Source: Lentisphaerota bacterium
GTDB lineage: Bacteria > Verrucomicrobiota > Lentisphaeria > Victivallales > Victivallaceae
DNA length: 64,000 nucleotides
Reading direction: 5' to 3'
Assembly (NCBI GenBank): GCA_017134815.1
Contig: CP071032.1
Location: 1,116,001-1,180,000, forward strand
Of this stretch, positions 17,083-25,309 are shown in pieces (position 1 is the stretch's first letter; the number at the start of each line of letters is the position of its first letter). Both the position numbers and the translations under genes were made by a program. Below the pieces are notes generated by a model that saw only the letters and a list, made by a program, of their open reading frames with translations, did no database searches and was not told the DNA's origin.

Positions 17083-18778
17083 TTTTGACCTCGGGTTTAG
17101 CGGGTTTATTTTTTTCTACCGTCGATTGCTCCAAAACTTTCTTCTGGCTTATCCAGCGCAGAATATCGTTATATGTAACACCGATCATCAGCGAGATGAG
17201 CAATACAACAAAAATTACTGAAACCGCACGTACCGCACCTTCATGCAGAGGCCGGCGGAAAATAATTTCAAGCAGAGCAATCAATATATGCCCCCCGTCA
17301 AGAACAGGTAACGGCAGCAGGTTGAATATTGCCAGGGCAAAAGAAATAATTACCACAAAATTGATGCCGATCATAATCGAACCATAATAAACAGAAATAA
17401 AAATTGTCCTGCCCATTCCGATCGGTCCACTCAGGTTGCGAAACTTAATGGTGCTGCCTTCTTCTGTGAGTCCAACCTTTTTGGCAGCCCAGTATACCAG
17501 TCCCCGCAGTGACTTATAACTCAAGTCCAGAACCTTGACAAACTGCTGCCACGGAGTGGGGTGATCAAGAACTACCAGCATGACACCTAAATCAAAACTC
17601 CTGATCTGCTTAGCAGCCATCTGGATATTCATTAACTTATCATTTCTCTTGACTGCCAGAGTAAACGGTTTGTCCTTCAGCCCCTTGAGTTCTTTAATGA
17701 ATCCGGCTGCGGACTTTATATCCCTGCCATTTATTTTTTCAATGACATCATTCACCTGAATACCAGCTTTTGCGGCAGGCAATTCCGGAACGACAAACGC
17801 AACTTTTATCGGCATGTCAACCGCATAGTTTATACCGATTTTATAATTGTTCTCAGCAAGTTTCTGCAGTTTTGGATCAGCAAATTTACGTGGCACGGCC
17901 TTGATGTTATCAATAACCACATCTTTACCATCACGACGTACCTTCAGGGTTAGCGGTTTACCTTCGGCAAGATCAACAATATAAGCAAACATGTACGGGT
18001 CAGTTACCTTCTTACCATTGATGCTTTCAAGGATATCACCGCGCCGGACCCCGGCAAGCGCGGCCGGTTCTCCCGACTCCGGGTACATTACCAGCGGTAT
18101 TCGCGGTTCAAAAAACGGCCAGGCCAGTTTTTCAAATTTCAGTCCTTTGGGGGCATTGGGATTCTCAACAGGAGTGTAAGCAAGTTTAATATCCTTGCCA
18201 TTACGCTCCACATCCATCTTTACTTTGCCCACAGTGAAAAGAATTTTCTGAACAAAATCGTTCCAGGTACAGAAAAATGATTTGTCATTTATTTTGACAA
18301 TTTTATCATTGACCCGCAACCCCGCTTTATATTCAGGACTGCTTTTCTCTATTGAAGCCACCTCGATTGAACGCATTTTCGGAGAATCCTGAGGAATTCC
18401 AACCAGCCAGACAATCGTACCCAGAGCAAGCCCGAAAATGATATTAAACAAAGGCCCGGCAAAGGCGCATATAATTCTATCCAGCGGCTTTGCCCGTGGC
18501 AGCTCTTTATCGTTTTCATCTTTCGGCGTTCCGGTTGTATCTATCTGCGGAATATCAACATACCCGCCGAAAGGCAGCCAGCCTATCCTGTATTCAATCC
18601 CGTTTATCTTTTTGCCCCAGGCTTTTTTGAATCCAAGGGAAAATGCAATTATATGCATCCCGCGCCACTTGGCGGCAAGGAAATGACCCAGCTCGTGTAT
18701 AAAAACACAAAAGCCGAGAAAAAATACCATAAAAGCAATTGATCCAACAAGTTTAAGAGTTTGAAGAATGATTTCCAT
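17042..18778 (-). CDS. rseP: Site-2 protease RseP with three PDZ domains
   Basis: Intramembrane zinc metalloprotease (M50) of the inner membrane that releases envelope-stress anti-sigma factors and clears signal-peptide remnants. 578 residues, longer than the ~450 usual. HELGH is at 28-32 in the first helix and the LDGGH third-ligand motif is near residue 495 in a C-terminal helix. Between them I count three PDZ-like units, near residues 130-195 (SPEYKAGLRVNDKI), 225-295 (EPAALAGVRRGDIL) and 315-385 (LPAAKAGIQVNDVI). The E. coli protein has two. AAAGGT ribosome-binding site; 9 nt after dxr. Confidence 0.93.
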   Translation of the reverse strand: MEIILQTLKLVGSIAFMVFFLGFCVFIHELGHFLAAKWRGMHIIAFSLGFKKAWGKKINGIEYRIGWLPFGGYVDIPQIDTTGTPKDENDKELPRAKPLDRIICAFAGPLFNIIFGLALGTIVWLVGIPQDSPKMRSIEVASIEKSSPEYKAGLRVNDKIVKINDKSFFCTWNDFVQKILFTVGKVKMDVERNGKDIKLAYTPVENPNAPKGLKFEKLAWPFFEPRIPLVMYPESGEPAALAGVRRGDILESINGKKVTDPYMFAYIVDLAEGKPLTLKVRRDGKDVVIDNIKAVPRKFADPKLQKLAENNYKIGINYAVDMPIKVAFVVPELPAAKAGIQVNDVIEKINGRDIKSAAGFIKELKGLKDKPFTLAVKRNDKLMNIQMAAKQIRSFDLGVMLVVLDHPTPWQQFVKVLDLSYKSLRGLVYWAAKKVGLTEEGSTIKFRNLSGPIGMGRTIFISVYYGSIMIGINFVVIISFALAIFNLLPLPVLDGGHILIALLEIIFRRPLHEGAVRAVSVIFVVLLISLMIGVTYNDILRWISQKKVLEQSTVEKNKPAKPEVKNVPATPLQTNKAE

Positions 18779-18787
18779 AAACGACCT

Positions 18788-19948
18788 TTATCTTAAATTA
18801 CCACATATTTCTTCTGCATATTTTCTGGCCCACGCATCAGCCGCCAGTACGTTCTTCAGGGATCTTTGCGGCTTGACTTCATGCGCAGACATAACCTTAT
18901 CTATGATAGCCCATATCCCCGTAAACGCAATCCTTTCTTTACGAAAATTATTGACAGCCACTTCATTAGCAGCATTCAAAACCGCAGGCATTGTGCCACC
19001 ATCTTTCAACGCCTCATGGGCAAAGCCGATCGAGGGGAACTTGGCAATATCCGGCGGCTCAAAACCAAGCTGCAAGGTGTCTTTGAAGTCCAGTCGCGGC
19101 ATCCCGTTGCCGAAGCGCTCCGGATAACTCATCGCATACTGGATCGGAAAGCGCATGTCCGGGTTGGACATTTGAGCAATAATCGAACCGTCAACCAGTT
19201 CAATCATTGAATGAACAATGGATTCACGGTGAATTACGGTTTCTATCCGGTTTTCCGGAAAGCCGAACAAATACCCGGCCTCTATTATTTCAAGAGCCTT
19301 ATTCATCATGGTCGCAGAATCAATAGTAACCTTGGGACCCATATCCCAGGTAGGATGGGCCATGGCATCTGCCCATGACGCCTTCGCCATGTCCTCAAGT
19401 GGAGTGTCACGGAAAGGACCGCCGCTGGCAGTAAGAATAATTCTGGCGATCTCATCATGTCTTCGGCCCTGCAGGCATTGAAAAATCGCGCTGTGCTCAC
19501 TGTCAACCGGGATTATCCTGGAGTTTCCAGCTTCAGCAGCTGCATTAACCAGATCACCCGCCATGACCATGACCTCTTTGCTGGCCAGAGCTACATCCTT
19601 TCCGGCCTTAAGGGCATTGATCACCGGAAGCAGTCCCGCAGTACCAACAATTGCACACAAAACCAGATCGACATCTTTGCGCAGAACCATCTCAATAAGA
19701 GCTTCATTGCCGAATCCGGGATTGCATTTGCTACTGAGCAGTTCTTTTAAATCAGTAAATTTTGCTTCATCAAAAATAACCGCATGTTTACAGTTAAGCT
19801 CATTCGCCTGCTCCGCCAGTCTTTCCACACTGGTGTGCGCAGCTACCCCGACAACCTCAAAGCGCTCACGATGCTCCAACGCCACTTTAACGGCATTTTC
19901 GCCAATAGAACCGGTTGAACCGAGTATTAAAATTTTCTTTTTGTCCAA
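18788..19948 (-). CDS. dxr: 1-deoxy-D-xylulose 5-phosphate reductoisomerase
   Basis: NADPH enzyme that makes MEP from DXP, the committed step of bacterial isoprenoid synthesis. 386 residues. Seen: GSTGSIGENAVKVALEH at the N-terminus, ALASKEVMVMAG, the metal/substrate segment PVDSEHSAIFQCL, and TIDSATMMNKALEIIEA. The start is TTG at 19948, supported by GAGGAG upstream and by the motif beginning only a few residues in. First gene of dxr-rseP-ispG. Confidence 0.95.
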   Translation of the reverse strand: MDKKKILILGSTGSIGENAVKVALEHRERFEVVGVAAHTSVERLAEQANELNCKHAVIFDEAKFTDLKELLSSKCNPGFGNEALIEMVLRKDVDLVLCAIVGTAGLLPVINALKAGKDVALASKEVMVMAGDLVNAAAEAGNSRIIPVDSEHSAIFQCLQGRRHDEIARIILTASGGPFRDTPLEDMAKASWADAMAHPTWDMGPKVTIDSATMMNKALEIIEAGYLFGFPENRIETVIHRESIVHSMIELVDGSIIAQMSNPDMRFPIQYAMSYPERFGNGMPRLDFKDTLQLGFEPPDIAKFPSIGFAHEALKDGGTMPAVLNAANEVAVNNFRKERIAFTGIWAIIDKVMSAHEVKPQRSLKNVLAADAWARKYAEEICGNLR

Positions 19949-20005
19949 AACTTTACTCTCCTCAAGTTCACTGTACGAATCGCCGACTTTACAAGCAGAA
20001 TAAAT

Positions 20006-20449
20006 CTACTTTCGGGACTCGACCATAAGCGTAACTGGACCGTGATTTCTTATATTGACAGACATATCAGCGCCAAACTCCCCGGTCGCCACTTTTATGC
20101 CTTTATTCTTTACGGATTCAATGAAATTCTCATAGAGCGGAATCGCATGCTCAGGCAAAGCGGCATCAATAAAACTTGGCCGCCTCCCCTTACGCGCATC
20201 TCCATATAAAGTAAACTGCGAAACAATAAGCGCCTCTCCGCCAATATCAAGTAATGAGCGGTTCATACGGTCATTTTCATCTCTGAAAATACGCAGATTC
20301 ACGCATTTTTCGGCCAGATACTCCACATCACGTTCATTATCATCATGGGTAACTCCCAGAAGAATAACCATACCCTCGCCAATTTCACCTGCAAGTTCTT
20401 CATTAATGGAAACTGAAGCGCCGGAAACTCTTTGTATTAAAGCCCGCAT
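20006..20449 (-). CDS. dtd: D-aminoacyl-tRNA deacylase
   Basis: Cytosolic proofreading enzyme that hydrolyses D-amino acids (and glycine from tRNA-Ala) off mischarged tRNA. 147 residues, the usual length. Both signatures are intact: SQFTLYGD (near residue 77) and [10 protein letters not shown] near the C-terminus, which holds the Gly-cisPro motif. Nine bases after folE, with AGGAC as ribosome-binding site, so the two are probably co-transcribed. Confidence 0.95.
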   Translation of the reverse strand: MRALIQRVSGASVSINEELAGEIGEGMVILLGVTHDDNERDVEYLAEKCVNLRIFRDENDRMNRSLLDIGGEALIVSQFTLYGDARKGRRPSFIDAALPEHAIPLYENFIESVKNKGIKVATGEFGADMSVNIRNHGPVTLMVESRK

Positions 20450-20458
20450 AGGATGTCC

Positions 20459-20998
20459 TTACCTGATCAACTGCAAAAATTCATTTCTGGTAGCAATTTC
20501 AGCACGAAAACTGCCCAGCATTCTTGAAGTAGTCATGACCGAATGCTGTTTTTCAACACCACGCATTACCATACATAAATGCTGTCCTTCCAGAACCACT
20601 CCAACACCTTCAGCGTCCACCGCATACATTACGGCCTCGGCAATTTGTTTGGTCAAACGCTCCTGCAGCTGCAGGCGCCGGCCATACATATCGACAATAC
20701 GGGCCAGCTTACTGACACCGATTATTTTTTTCTGTGGTATATATCCAATATGACATTTACCAAGAAATGGCAGCATATGATGCTCGCACATACTGTAAAA
20801 CTCGATGTTTTTACAAATAACCATATCATCAGATTCTGCTTCAAAAAGCGCACCGTTAATGACATCATCAAGATTCTGCTTATAGCCGCGAGTCAGGAAC
20901 AGCATACTGCTGGCAACACGCTCCGGCGTGTCCAGCAACCCTTCCCGGTTAGGGTCTTCCCCCATCTTAACCAGAATATTATGTATTGAATCTTTCAT
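20459..20998 (-). CDS. folE: GTP cyclohydrolase I
   Basis: Opens the GTP ring to form 7,8-dihydroneopterin triphosphate, the first step of tetrahydrofolate (and other pteridine/deazapurine) synthesis. 179 residues. Seen: zinc/active-site [19 protein letters not shown] (near residue 69), [20 protein letters not shown], and the second-shell CMVMRGVEK near 142. The ribosome-binding GAGG and part of the start codon are covered by a potential hairpin (separate entry). First gene of folE-dtd. Confidence 0.95.
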   Translation of the reverse strand: MKDSIHNILVKMGEDPNREGLLDTPERVASSMLFLTRGYKQNLDDVINGALFEAESDDMVICKNIEFYSMCEHHMLPFLGKCHIGYIPQKKIIGVSKLARIVDMYGRRLQLQERLTKQIAEAVMYAVDAEGVGVVLEGQHLCMVMRGVEKQHSVMTTSRMLGSFRAEIATRNEFLQLIR

Positions 20999-21011
20999 GA
21001 GGCAACCTCAT
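20997..21011 (-). promoter_or_regulatory. Hairpin covering the folE ribosome-binding site and start
   Basis: On the minus strand ATGAGG-TTG-CCTCAT is a perfect 6-bp inverted repeat with a 3-nt loop. It pairs the ribosome-binding GAGG with bases that include the A and U of the folE start codon. It could lower or modulate initiation. Effect is inferred. Confidence 0.4.
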
Positions 21012-21078
21012 TTTAATTATGCTAAAAATATAATTTAAGCCTGAAATATGCCTTGCCAAACTAAATTTGCAAATAAAA

Positions 21079-21687
21079 TTAAAATTCAGTTCTTCCAGAC
21101 AAGGCTGCTCCAATCGTCGCAGAATCAGCATATGAAATATCCGAGCCCGCCGGTAATCCCTGAGCCAGGCGAGTAATCTTAACCCCCCTGTCCTTCAGCA
21201 GTCCACCGACATAAACAGCAGTAGCCTGCCCTTCAACATCAGGGCTCAGAGCCAGAATCACTTCTTTGACCTCATTATCCTGAATTCTTTTAAGCAGTAA
21301 TTCAACTGACAAGGCATCAGCCAGCTTTTTCTCAAGAGGCGCCAGTTTGCCGCCAAGCACATGATAGACACCTTTAAAACAGGCACTGTTCTCAATCGTC
21401 ATAATCTGCGTAAAATCCTCGACAACGCAGACAACTGTCCGGTCACGACTGGCGCTGATGCAAATATCACAGGATTTGCCACCCTGTGACAAGTTTCCGC
21501 ATTCCGGGCAATATGTAACAGCTTCAGGCAGACTCTGAAGGGCTTCGCCAAAATGTCTTACTTTGTCAGGCTTCCATTTCAACACAGCCAGAGCCAGACG
21601 TTCAGCTGTCCTTTTACCGATTCCCGGCAGGGACTTCAGCCCATCAATAATATCTTCGATTATATCAGGATACTTACATTCAGCCAT
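21079..21687 (-). CDS. recR: Recombination mediator RecR
   Basis: Zinc-finger/Toprim protein that, with RecO (also in this window at 27.2 kb), loads RecA at single-strand gaps. 202 residues, normal length. Seen: LPGIGKRTAERLA helix-hairpin-helix near residue 17, four-cysteine zinc finger (CPECGN...CDIC) near residues 55-75, Toprim core VVEDF and ALSPDVEGQATA, and the C-terminal LPAGSDISYADSATIGAALSGR. Part of the dnaX-ybaB-recR cluster, a widely conserved order. Confidence 0.96.
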   Translation of the reverse strand: MAECKYPDIIEDIIDGLKSLPGIGKRTAERLALAVLKWKPDKVRHFGEALQSLPEAVTYCPECGNLSQGGKSCDICISASRDRTVVCVVEDFTQIMTIENSACFKGVYHVLGGKLAPLEKKLADALSVELLLKRIQDNEVKEVILALSPDVEGQATAVYVGGLLKDRGVKITRLAQGLPAGSDISYADSATIGAALSGRTEF

Positions 21688-21728
21688 ACTCTGCTCCGGG
21701 CTTTTAGTAAAATAATTTCTCTCCGGGT

Positions 21729-22046
21729 TTAAAACAGCCCTGGAATATCCAGTCCCCCGGTAGCCTCATTCATTCTTTCCTGAGCGGCATTCTTAGCATT
21801 GTTAATAGCCGTATTGACCGCAGCGGTGACCATGTCCTCAAGCAGTTCGGCATCTGAAGTTACTTCCGATGCTATCTTGACTTTCTTTACTATCATATCA
21901 CCGGAAACCACAGCTTCCACTTTGCCGCCGGCACAAGAGCCGCTGAATTCAGCTTTTGCCATTTCCTCTTTCATGTTTTTGAGGTTTTTCTGTATGTCTT
22001 TAGCCTTCTTCATCATACCGGCCATTTCACCAAGATTTCCAAACAT
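21729..22046 (-). CDS. YbaB/EbfC nucleoid-associated protein
   Basis: Small DNA-binding protein, 105 residues, with the family features: methionine-rich start MFGNLGEMAGMMKKAKDIQ, helical KNLKNMKEEMAKAEF and a central GKVEAVVSGDMIVKKVKI sheet. Encoded between dnaX and recR as in many bacteria. Ribosome-binding AAGGA about 10 nt upstream. Confidence 0.93.
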   Translation of the reverse strand: MFGNLGEMAGMMKKAKDIQKNLKNMKEEMAKAEFSGSCAGGKVEAVVSGDMIVKKVKIASEVTSDAELLEDMVTAAVNTAINNAKNAAQERMNEATGGLDIPGLF

Positions 22047-22132
22047 TATAAAATTTCCTTAAATTATATTAATTAAAATTATTATTAATCTATCAATTTA
22101 ACTGCGGATTATAGTACTTTATTCAGCTGTTG

Positions 22133-24223
22133 TCAACCATGAACGTCAACAACCTCTGCGCCAAAAAGGTCCATTGCAGTTCTTACCATCTCATTCTGCT
22201 TTACTTTTGCCACTGCATCAACATCATCCATCAGGCTTTTCAAGCCTGTTTCCGAGGCAGTAATCCTTTCACTTCCATCAGCAGGTTTTTCCTGGACGGA
22301 GGCAGTTTCAGGCTTCGCCGTTTTAACCTTTCGCTTTTCTGAAAGTTTTGTTTTACCGCCGGTTTTTTTTGCGGGTTCAGCATTTTCAGGTGCAGGCTGC
22401 TGCTCTGCAGAATGCCTGGCAAGCTCTCTGACCCCTTCCCGGTGCTCCAGCACAACGATACTTGCCCAATCCCCGGTAACCTCCTGAACAGCCTGGTGCA
22501 GTACCGGCAAGGCGTGTTTAACCGCCTCAAAATGAGTTGCTTCAAATTCGTCGTCGTATTCAACACTTATAGTGGAATTTTCAAATTTACAGGGCACGCC
22601 TTCAGCCATAAAACTGACCAGATTCGGATCCACTTTAGAATAAGACCTGACCTTTTCAATCATTTCATGCCACAAACCAGCCGGATTATCATGATAATCT
22701 TTTCCTGCTGCTGACGGTTCGATATCAACATTTTCACAGGGCTCAGTTTCTTTAGCTGCATCAACAATGACCGGAGGAGGCTCTGCCTCGATTTCCGGCT
22801 CCAGCATTTCAGGCAACGGCTGCGCAAAATTTTCACCCGGCGGTTTTGACACAAGCCCTTCCTTATCAATCTCCGGGGATCTGCAGTCATCACTTTCCGG
22901 AACTCCTTCAACCTGCGGTGACGCTGCCGGAATATCTTTGCCGCCCGTTTTTTTCTTACCTTCCTCCTGAGAAACAGCTTCAACTTCTGCCTTTGGCGTT
23001 GCCGTATCAGCATGTATCAGCGGCTGCGTTTCACCAACTTTTGGCAGTTGATCAATAAATTTCAGTTCTCCAGCTTCACGCAGCTGGTTAAGTCGAGCAA
23101 TCAGGTGATCAATCTTAACGGCATGAGCTTCACGCATTGCCTTCAGAATAATCGTTTCCAGAAAAACCTGTTTATTCAAGGCGTCATGCAGTACCCGTCC
23201 TACAGGTGAAAGGTTTTCCAGCAGGATCTGCACCACATCCGGACTGATGTTCTCGCCAAGTCCGCGTAAACGTGAAATTGACTCCGCATCGGTCTCCAGC
23301 ACCACTTCCGGGTTGCTCAACAGGTAGCACAGCTGCACTCCTCGCAACCAGTTCAGAACATCACTGAACAGAGTTTCAAGGTTTTTGCCCTTCGCCGCAA
23401 GTGCATGAACAGCAGCCACCACACCACCACGATTATTGTTAAGCATAGCCTTGAGCAGGGCTTCCAGCTCATTTACTGCAGTCAGACCAAATAAAGACAG
23501 CACCTGGTCTTCAGAAATTTCATTCTTCCCGCCGCTGAAAAATGCGATCATCTGATCAAGCAGCGACTGAGCATCACGCATACCACCATCAGCAGCTCTT
23601 GAAATCGCATTGATCGCATCAACAGATATGCTGACTTTTTCAGCTTCAGCAATTTTCATCAGACGATCGGTAATAAGCCTGGTAGAAATCGGCTGCAGGT
23701 CAAAGCGCTGACAACGGGAAATAATAGTCGGCAGCACCATATGGACTTCAGTTGTGGCAAAAATAAATTTTACATGCGGCGGCGGTTCCTCAACAGTTTT
23801 GAGCAACGCGTTCCATGCCGCCTTTGAAAGCATATGTACTTCATCAATAATATAAATCTTGTAACGGCTGTTCACCGGTACATGCATTACCTCGTCACGC
23901 AGTTCTCTGATATTATCTACTGAGTTCTGGCTGGCAGCGTCAATTTCAATAACATCAATATTGCTTTCTTCTGCGATGGTCACACAGGATTTGCATTTAC
24001 AGCAGGGTTCACCATCTTCCGGCGCTTCACATTGCAGAGCTTTAGCGAAAATACGGGCAGTCGTGGTTTTACCAATACCGCGAGGTCCGACAAAAAGGTA
24101 AGCGTGAGCGGTCCGCTGCTGGCGGATAGCATTCTTTAAGGTCTTAACGACATGTTCCTGACCGACAACGTCTGCAAAGCGTTGCGGACGCCATTTTCTG
24201 GCTATTACCTGATATTCGCCCAT
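22133..24223 (-). CDS. dnaX: DNA polymerase III gamma/tau subunit
   Basis: Clamp-loader ATPase and replisome organiser, 696 residues. Walker A GPRGIGKTTTARIF (near residue 46), zinc-binding CEAPEDGEPCCKCKSC (64-79), Walker B IDEVHML, sensor-1 FIFATTE and the SRCQRFD arginine finger region are all present. Domain III ends near residue 380, followed by a long acidic, proline-rich linker and a tau-specific C-terminal domain. Codons 423-425 read AAG AAA AAA before ACG (an A7 run at 22948-22954). A -1 slip there would add 13 codons and stop at TGA, giving a 438-residue product close to the size of E. coli gamma. First gene of dnaX-ybaB-recR. Confidence 0.95.
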   Translation of the reverse strand: MGEYQVIARKWRPQRFADVVGQEHVVKTLKNAIRQQRTAHAYLFVGPRGIGKTTTARIFAKALQCEAPEDGEPCCKCKSCVTIAEESNIDVIEIDAASQNSVDNIRELRDEVMHVPVNSRYKIYIIDEVHMLSKAAWNALLKTVEEPPPHVKFIFATTEVHMVLPTIISRCQRFDLQPISTRLITDRLMKIAEAEKVSISVDAINAISRAADGGMRDAQSLLDQMIAFFSGGKNEISEDQVLSLFGLTAVNELEALLKAMLNNNRGGVVAAVHALAAKGKNLETLFSDVLNWLRGVQLCYLLSNPEVVLETDAESISRLRGLGENISPDVVQILLENLSPVGRVLHDALNKQVFLETIILKAMREAHAVKIDHLIARLNQLREAGELKFIDQLPKVGETQPLIHADTATPKAEVEAVSQEEGKKKTGGKDIPAASPQVEGVPESDDCRSPEIDKEGLVSKPPGENFAQPLPEMLEPEIEAEPPPVIVDAAKETEPCENVDIEPSAAGKDYHDNPAGLWHEMIEKVRSYSKVDPNLVSFMAEGVPCKFENSTISVEYDDEFEATHFEAVKHALPVLHQAVQEVTGDWASIVVLEHREGVRELARHSAEQQPAPENAEPAKKTGGKTKLSEKRKVKTAKPETASVQEKPADGSERITASETGLKSLMDDVDAVAKVKQNEMVRTAMDLFGAEVVDVHG
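22948..22954 (-). promoter_or_regulatory. A7 slip site in dnaX (possible gamma production)
   Basis: Minus-strand G-AAA-AAA-ACG in the reading frame, at codons 424-426. Slipping back one base gives AAC GGG CGG and eleven further codons before TGA. The heptamer is not the ideal X-XXY-YYZ form because the base before the run is G. Single-tRNA slippage or polymerase slippage on A7 would be needed. Confidence 0.35.
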
Positions 24224-24250
24224 GATATCTCCGTGCCGGATGAATAAAGT

Positions 24251-25075
24251 TTAAATTTTGACATCCCCAAGGACTTCACCCAGGGAACCAAGCTCCTGGC
24301 TTGGACGGATACGCTTTTTCGCACCGTTGCCTTTGCTTTTATGACCGTTATTACCATTAATTACTTTACGCTGGATTTCAAATATTTTTTTGAGTCCAGA
24401 CTCGGCAAGTTCAAGCATTTCATTAAACTGGGACCGGGAAAATGGATGTCCCTCAGCCGTCCCCTGGACTTCAATAAACTTTCCAGATTCGGTCATTACC
24501 ACATTCATGTCGACTTCAGCGTTGCAGTCCTCTTCATAACAAAGATCCAGCACTGGCCTGCCGTCAACAATACCAACGCTCACAGCGGCAACCAGCTCCT
24601 GCATCGGGTTAGTCTTGAAATTACGCCTGGCAAACGCCGAATTCAATGCAAGCTGCAGTGCAGTAGACGCTCCGGTTATTCCGGCACAGCGAGTGCCGCC
24701 GTCTGCATCAATTACATCGCAGTCTATATAAATGGTATTCTGCCCAATTTTCTTCAAATCCATCACACCGCGCAAACTTCTACCGATCAGGCGCTGAATT
24801 TCTACAGTTCTGCCACCCTGCTTGCCGTTTGTCGATTCACGGCGCATACGGTCATGTGTGGAAGCCGGCAGCATACCATATTCACAAGTGAGCCAGCCGC
24901 CGGGAACATTCTGTGCCCGCATCCAGCCCGGAACACGATTCTCAACATTGACTGCACAGACCACCTTGGTCCCTCCAAACTCAATTAAAACCGACGACAA
25001 GGGGTGAGCCAGATAGTTTTGGGTTATTTTAAGTTTTCTCAGCTGGTCAAGATCACGTCCGTCTACACGTTTCAT
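24251..25075 (-). CDS. rph: Ribonuclease PH
   Basis: Phosphorolytic 3'-5' exoribonuclease that trims tRNA 3' ends. 274 residues. Seen: start RVDGRDLDQLRKLKITQNYLAHPLSSVLIEFG, the GWLTCEYGMLPAST phosphate-binding region, RTVEIQRLIGRSLRGV and DCDVIDADGGTRCAGITGA. A basic C-terminal extension of about 35 residues (NGNNGHKSKGNGAKKRIR) goes beyond the usual 238-240. It sits 28 nt upstream of dnaX, with the SRP RNA gene on its other side. Confidence 0.95.
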   Translation of the reverse strand: MKRVDGRDLDQLRKLKITQNYLAHPLSSVLIEFGGTKVVCAVNVENRVPGWMRAQNVPGGWLTCEYGMLPASTHDRMRRESTNGKQGGRTVEIQRLIGRSLRGVMDLKKIGQNTIYIDCDVIDADGGTRCAGITGASTALQLALNSAFARRNFKTNPMQELVAAVSVGIVDGRPVLDLCYEEDCNAEVDMNVVMTESGKFIEVQGTAEGHPFSRSQFNEMLELAESGLKKIFEIQRKVINGNNGHKSKGNGAKKRIRPSQELGSLGEVLGDVKI

Positions 25076-25158
25076 CGTTTTATCCCTGATTCAATAGTCA
25101 TTATCTAAATATCGGCAGAGCTGCTGCCCCAACTCTGAAGCCCCTTCATAAAAATAAA

Positions 25159-25270
25159 GCGCCGCCGGAACAGATTACCTACAGCACCTGGTTCATTGCA
25201 TAGAGCTGCTTGGTTCCCCACCTGACTCGGTTAGCACGAAGCCAGCGCATAGGGTCCGGTCCGGCGACGC
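25159..25270 (-). ncRNA. ffs: Signal recognition particle RNA, small bacterial (4.5S) type
   Basis: Scaffold RNA of the SRP that binds Ffh (gene at 61.7 kb). On the minus strand the apical core reads GTCAGG TGG GGAA CCA AGCAGC. This has the conserved GUCAGG and AGCAGC strands, a GGAA tetraloop and a 3-bp closing stem. Relative to the E. coli stem (UCC/GGA) that stem is changed compensatorily to UGG/CCA. The ends pair: 5' GCGTCGCCGGA with 3' TCCGGCGGCGC (one G-U). Length 112 nt is normal. A T-rich tail (TTTATTTTT) follows the 3' end, fitting termination; seven T precede the 5' end, probably from accD termination. Position beside the dnaX-recR cluster fits other bacteria. Confidence 0.92.
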
Positions 25271-25309
25271 AAAAAAATCAAATTTGCAATCCGGGAAAGT
25301 GAATTTACA

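Noticed and set aside
22660-23013. 117-codon minus-strand frame inside dnaX
   Set aside because: Arg/Lys-rich reading of the dnaX linker in a shifted frame; it is not the -1 gamma frame, and lacks a start signal.
24341-24988. 215-codon plus-strand open frame opposite rph
   Set aside because: Shadow of RNase PH; no motif and no ribosome-binding site.
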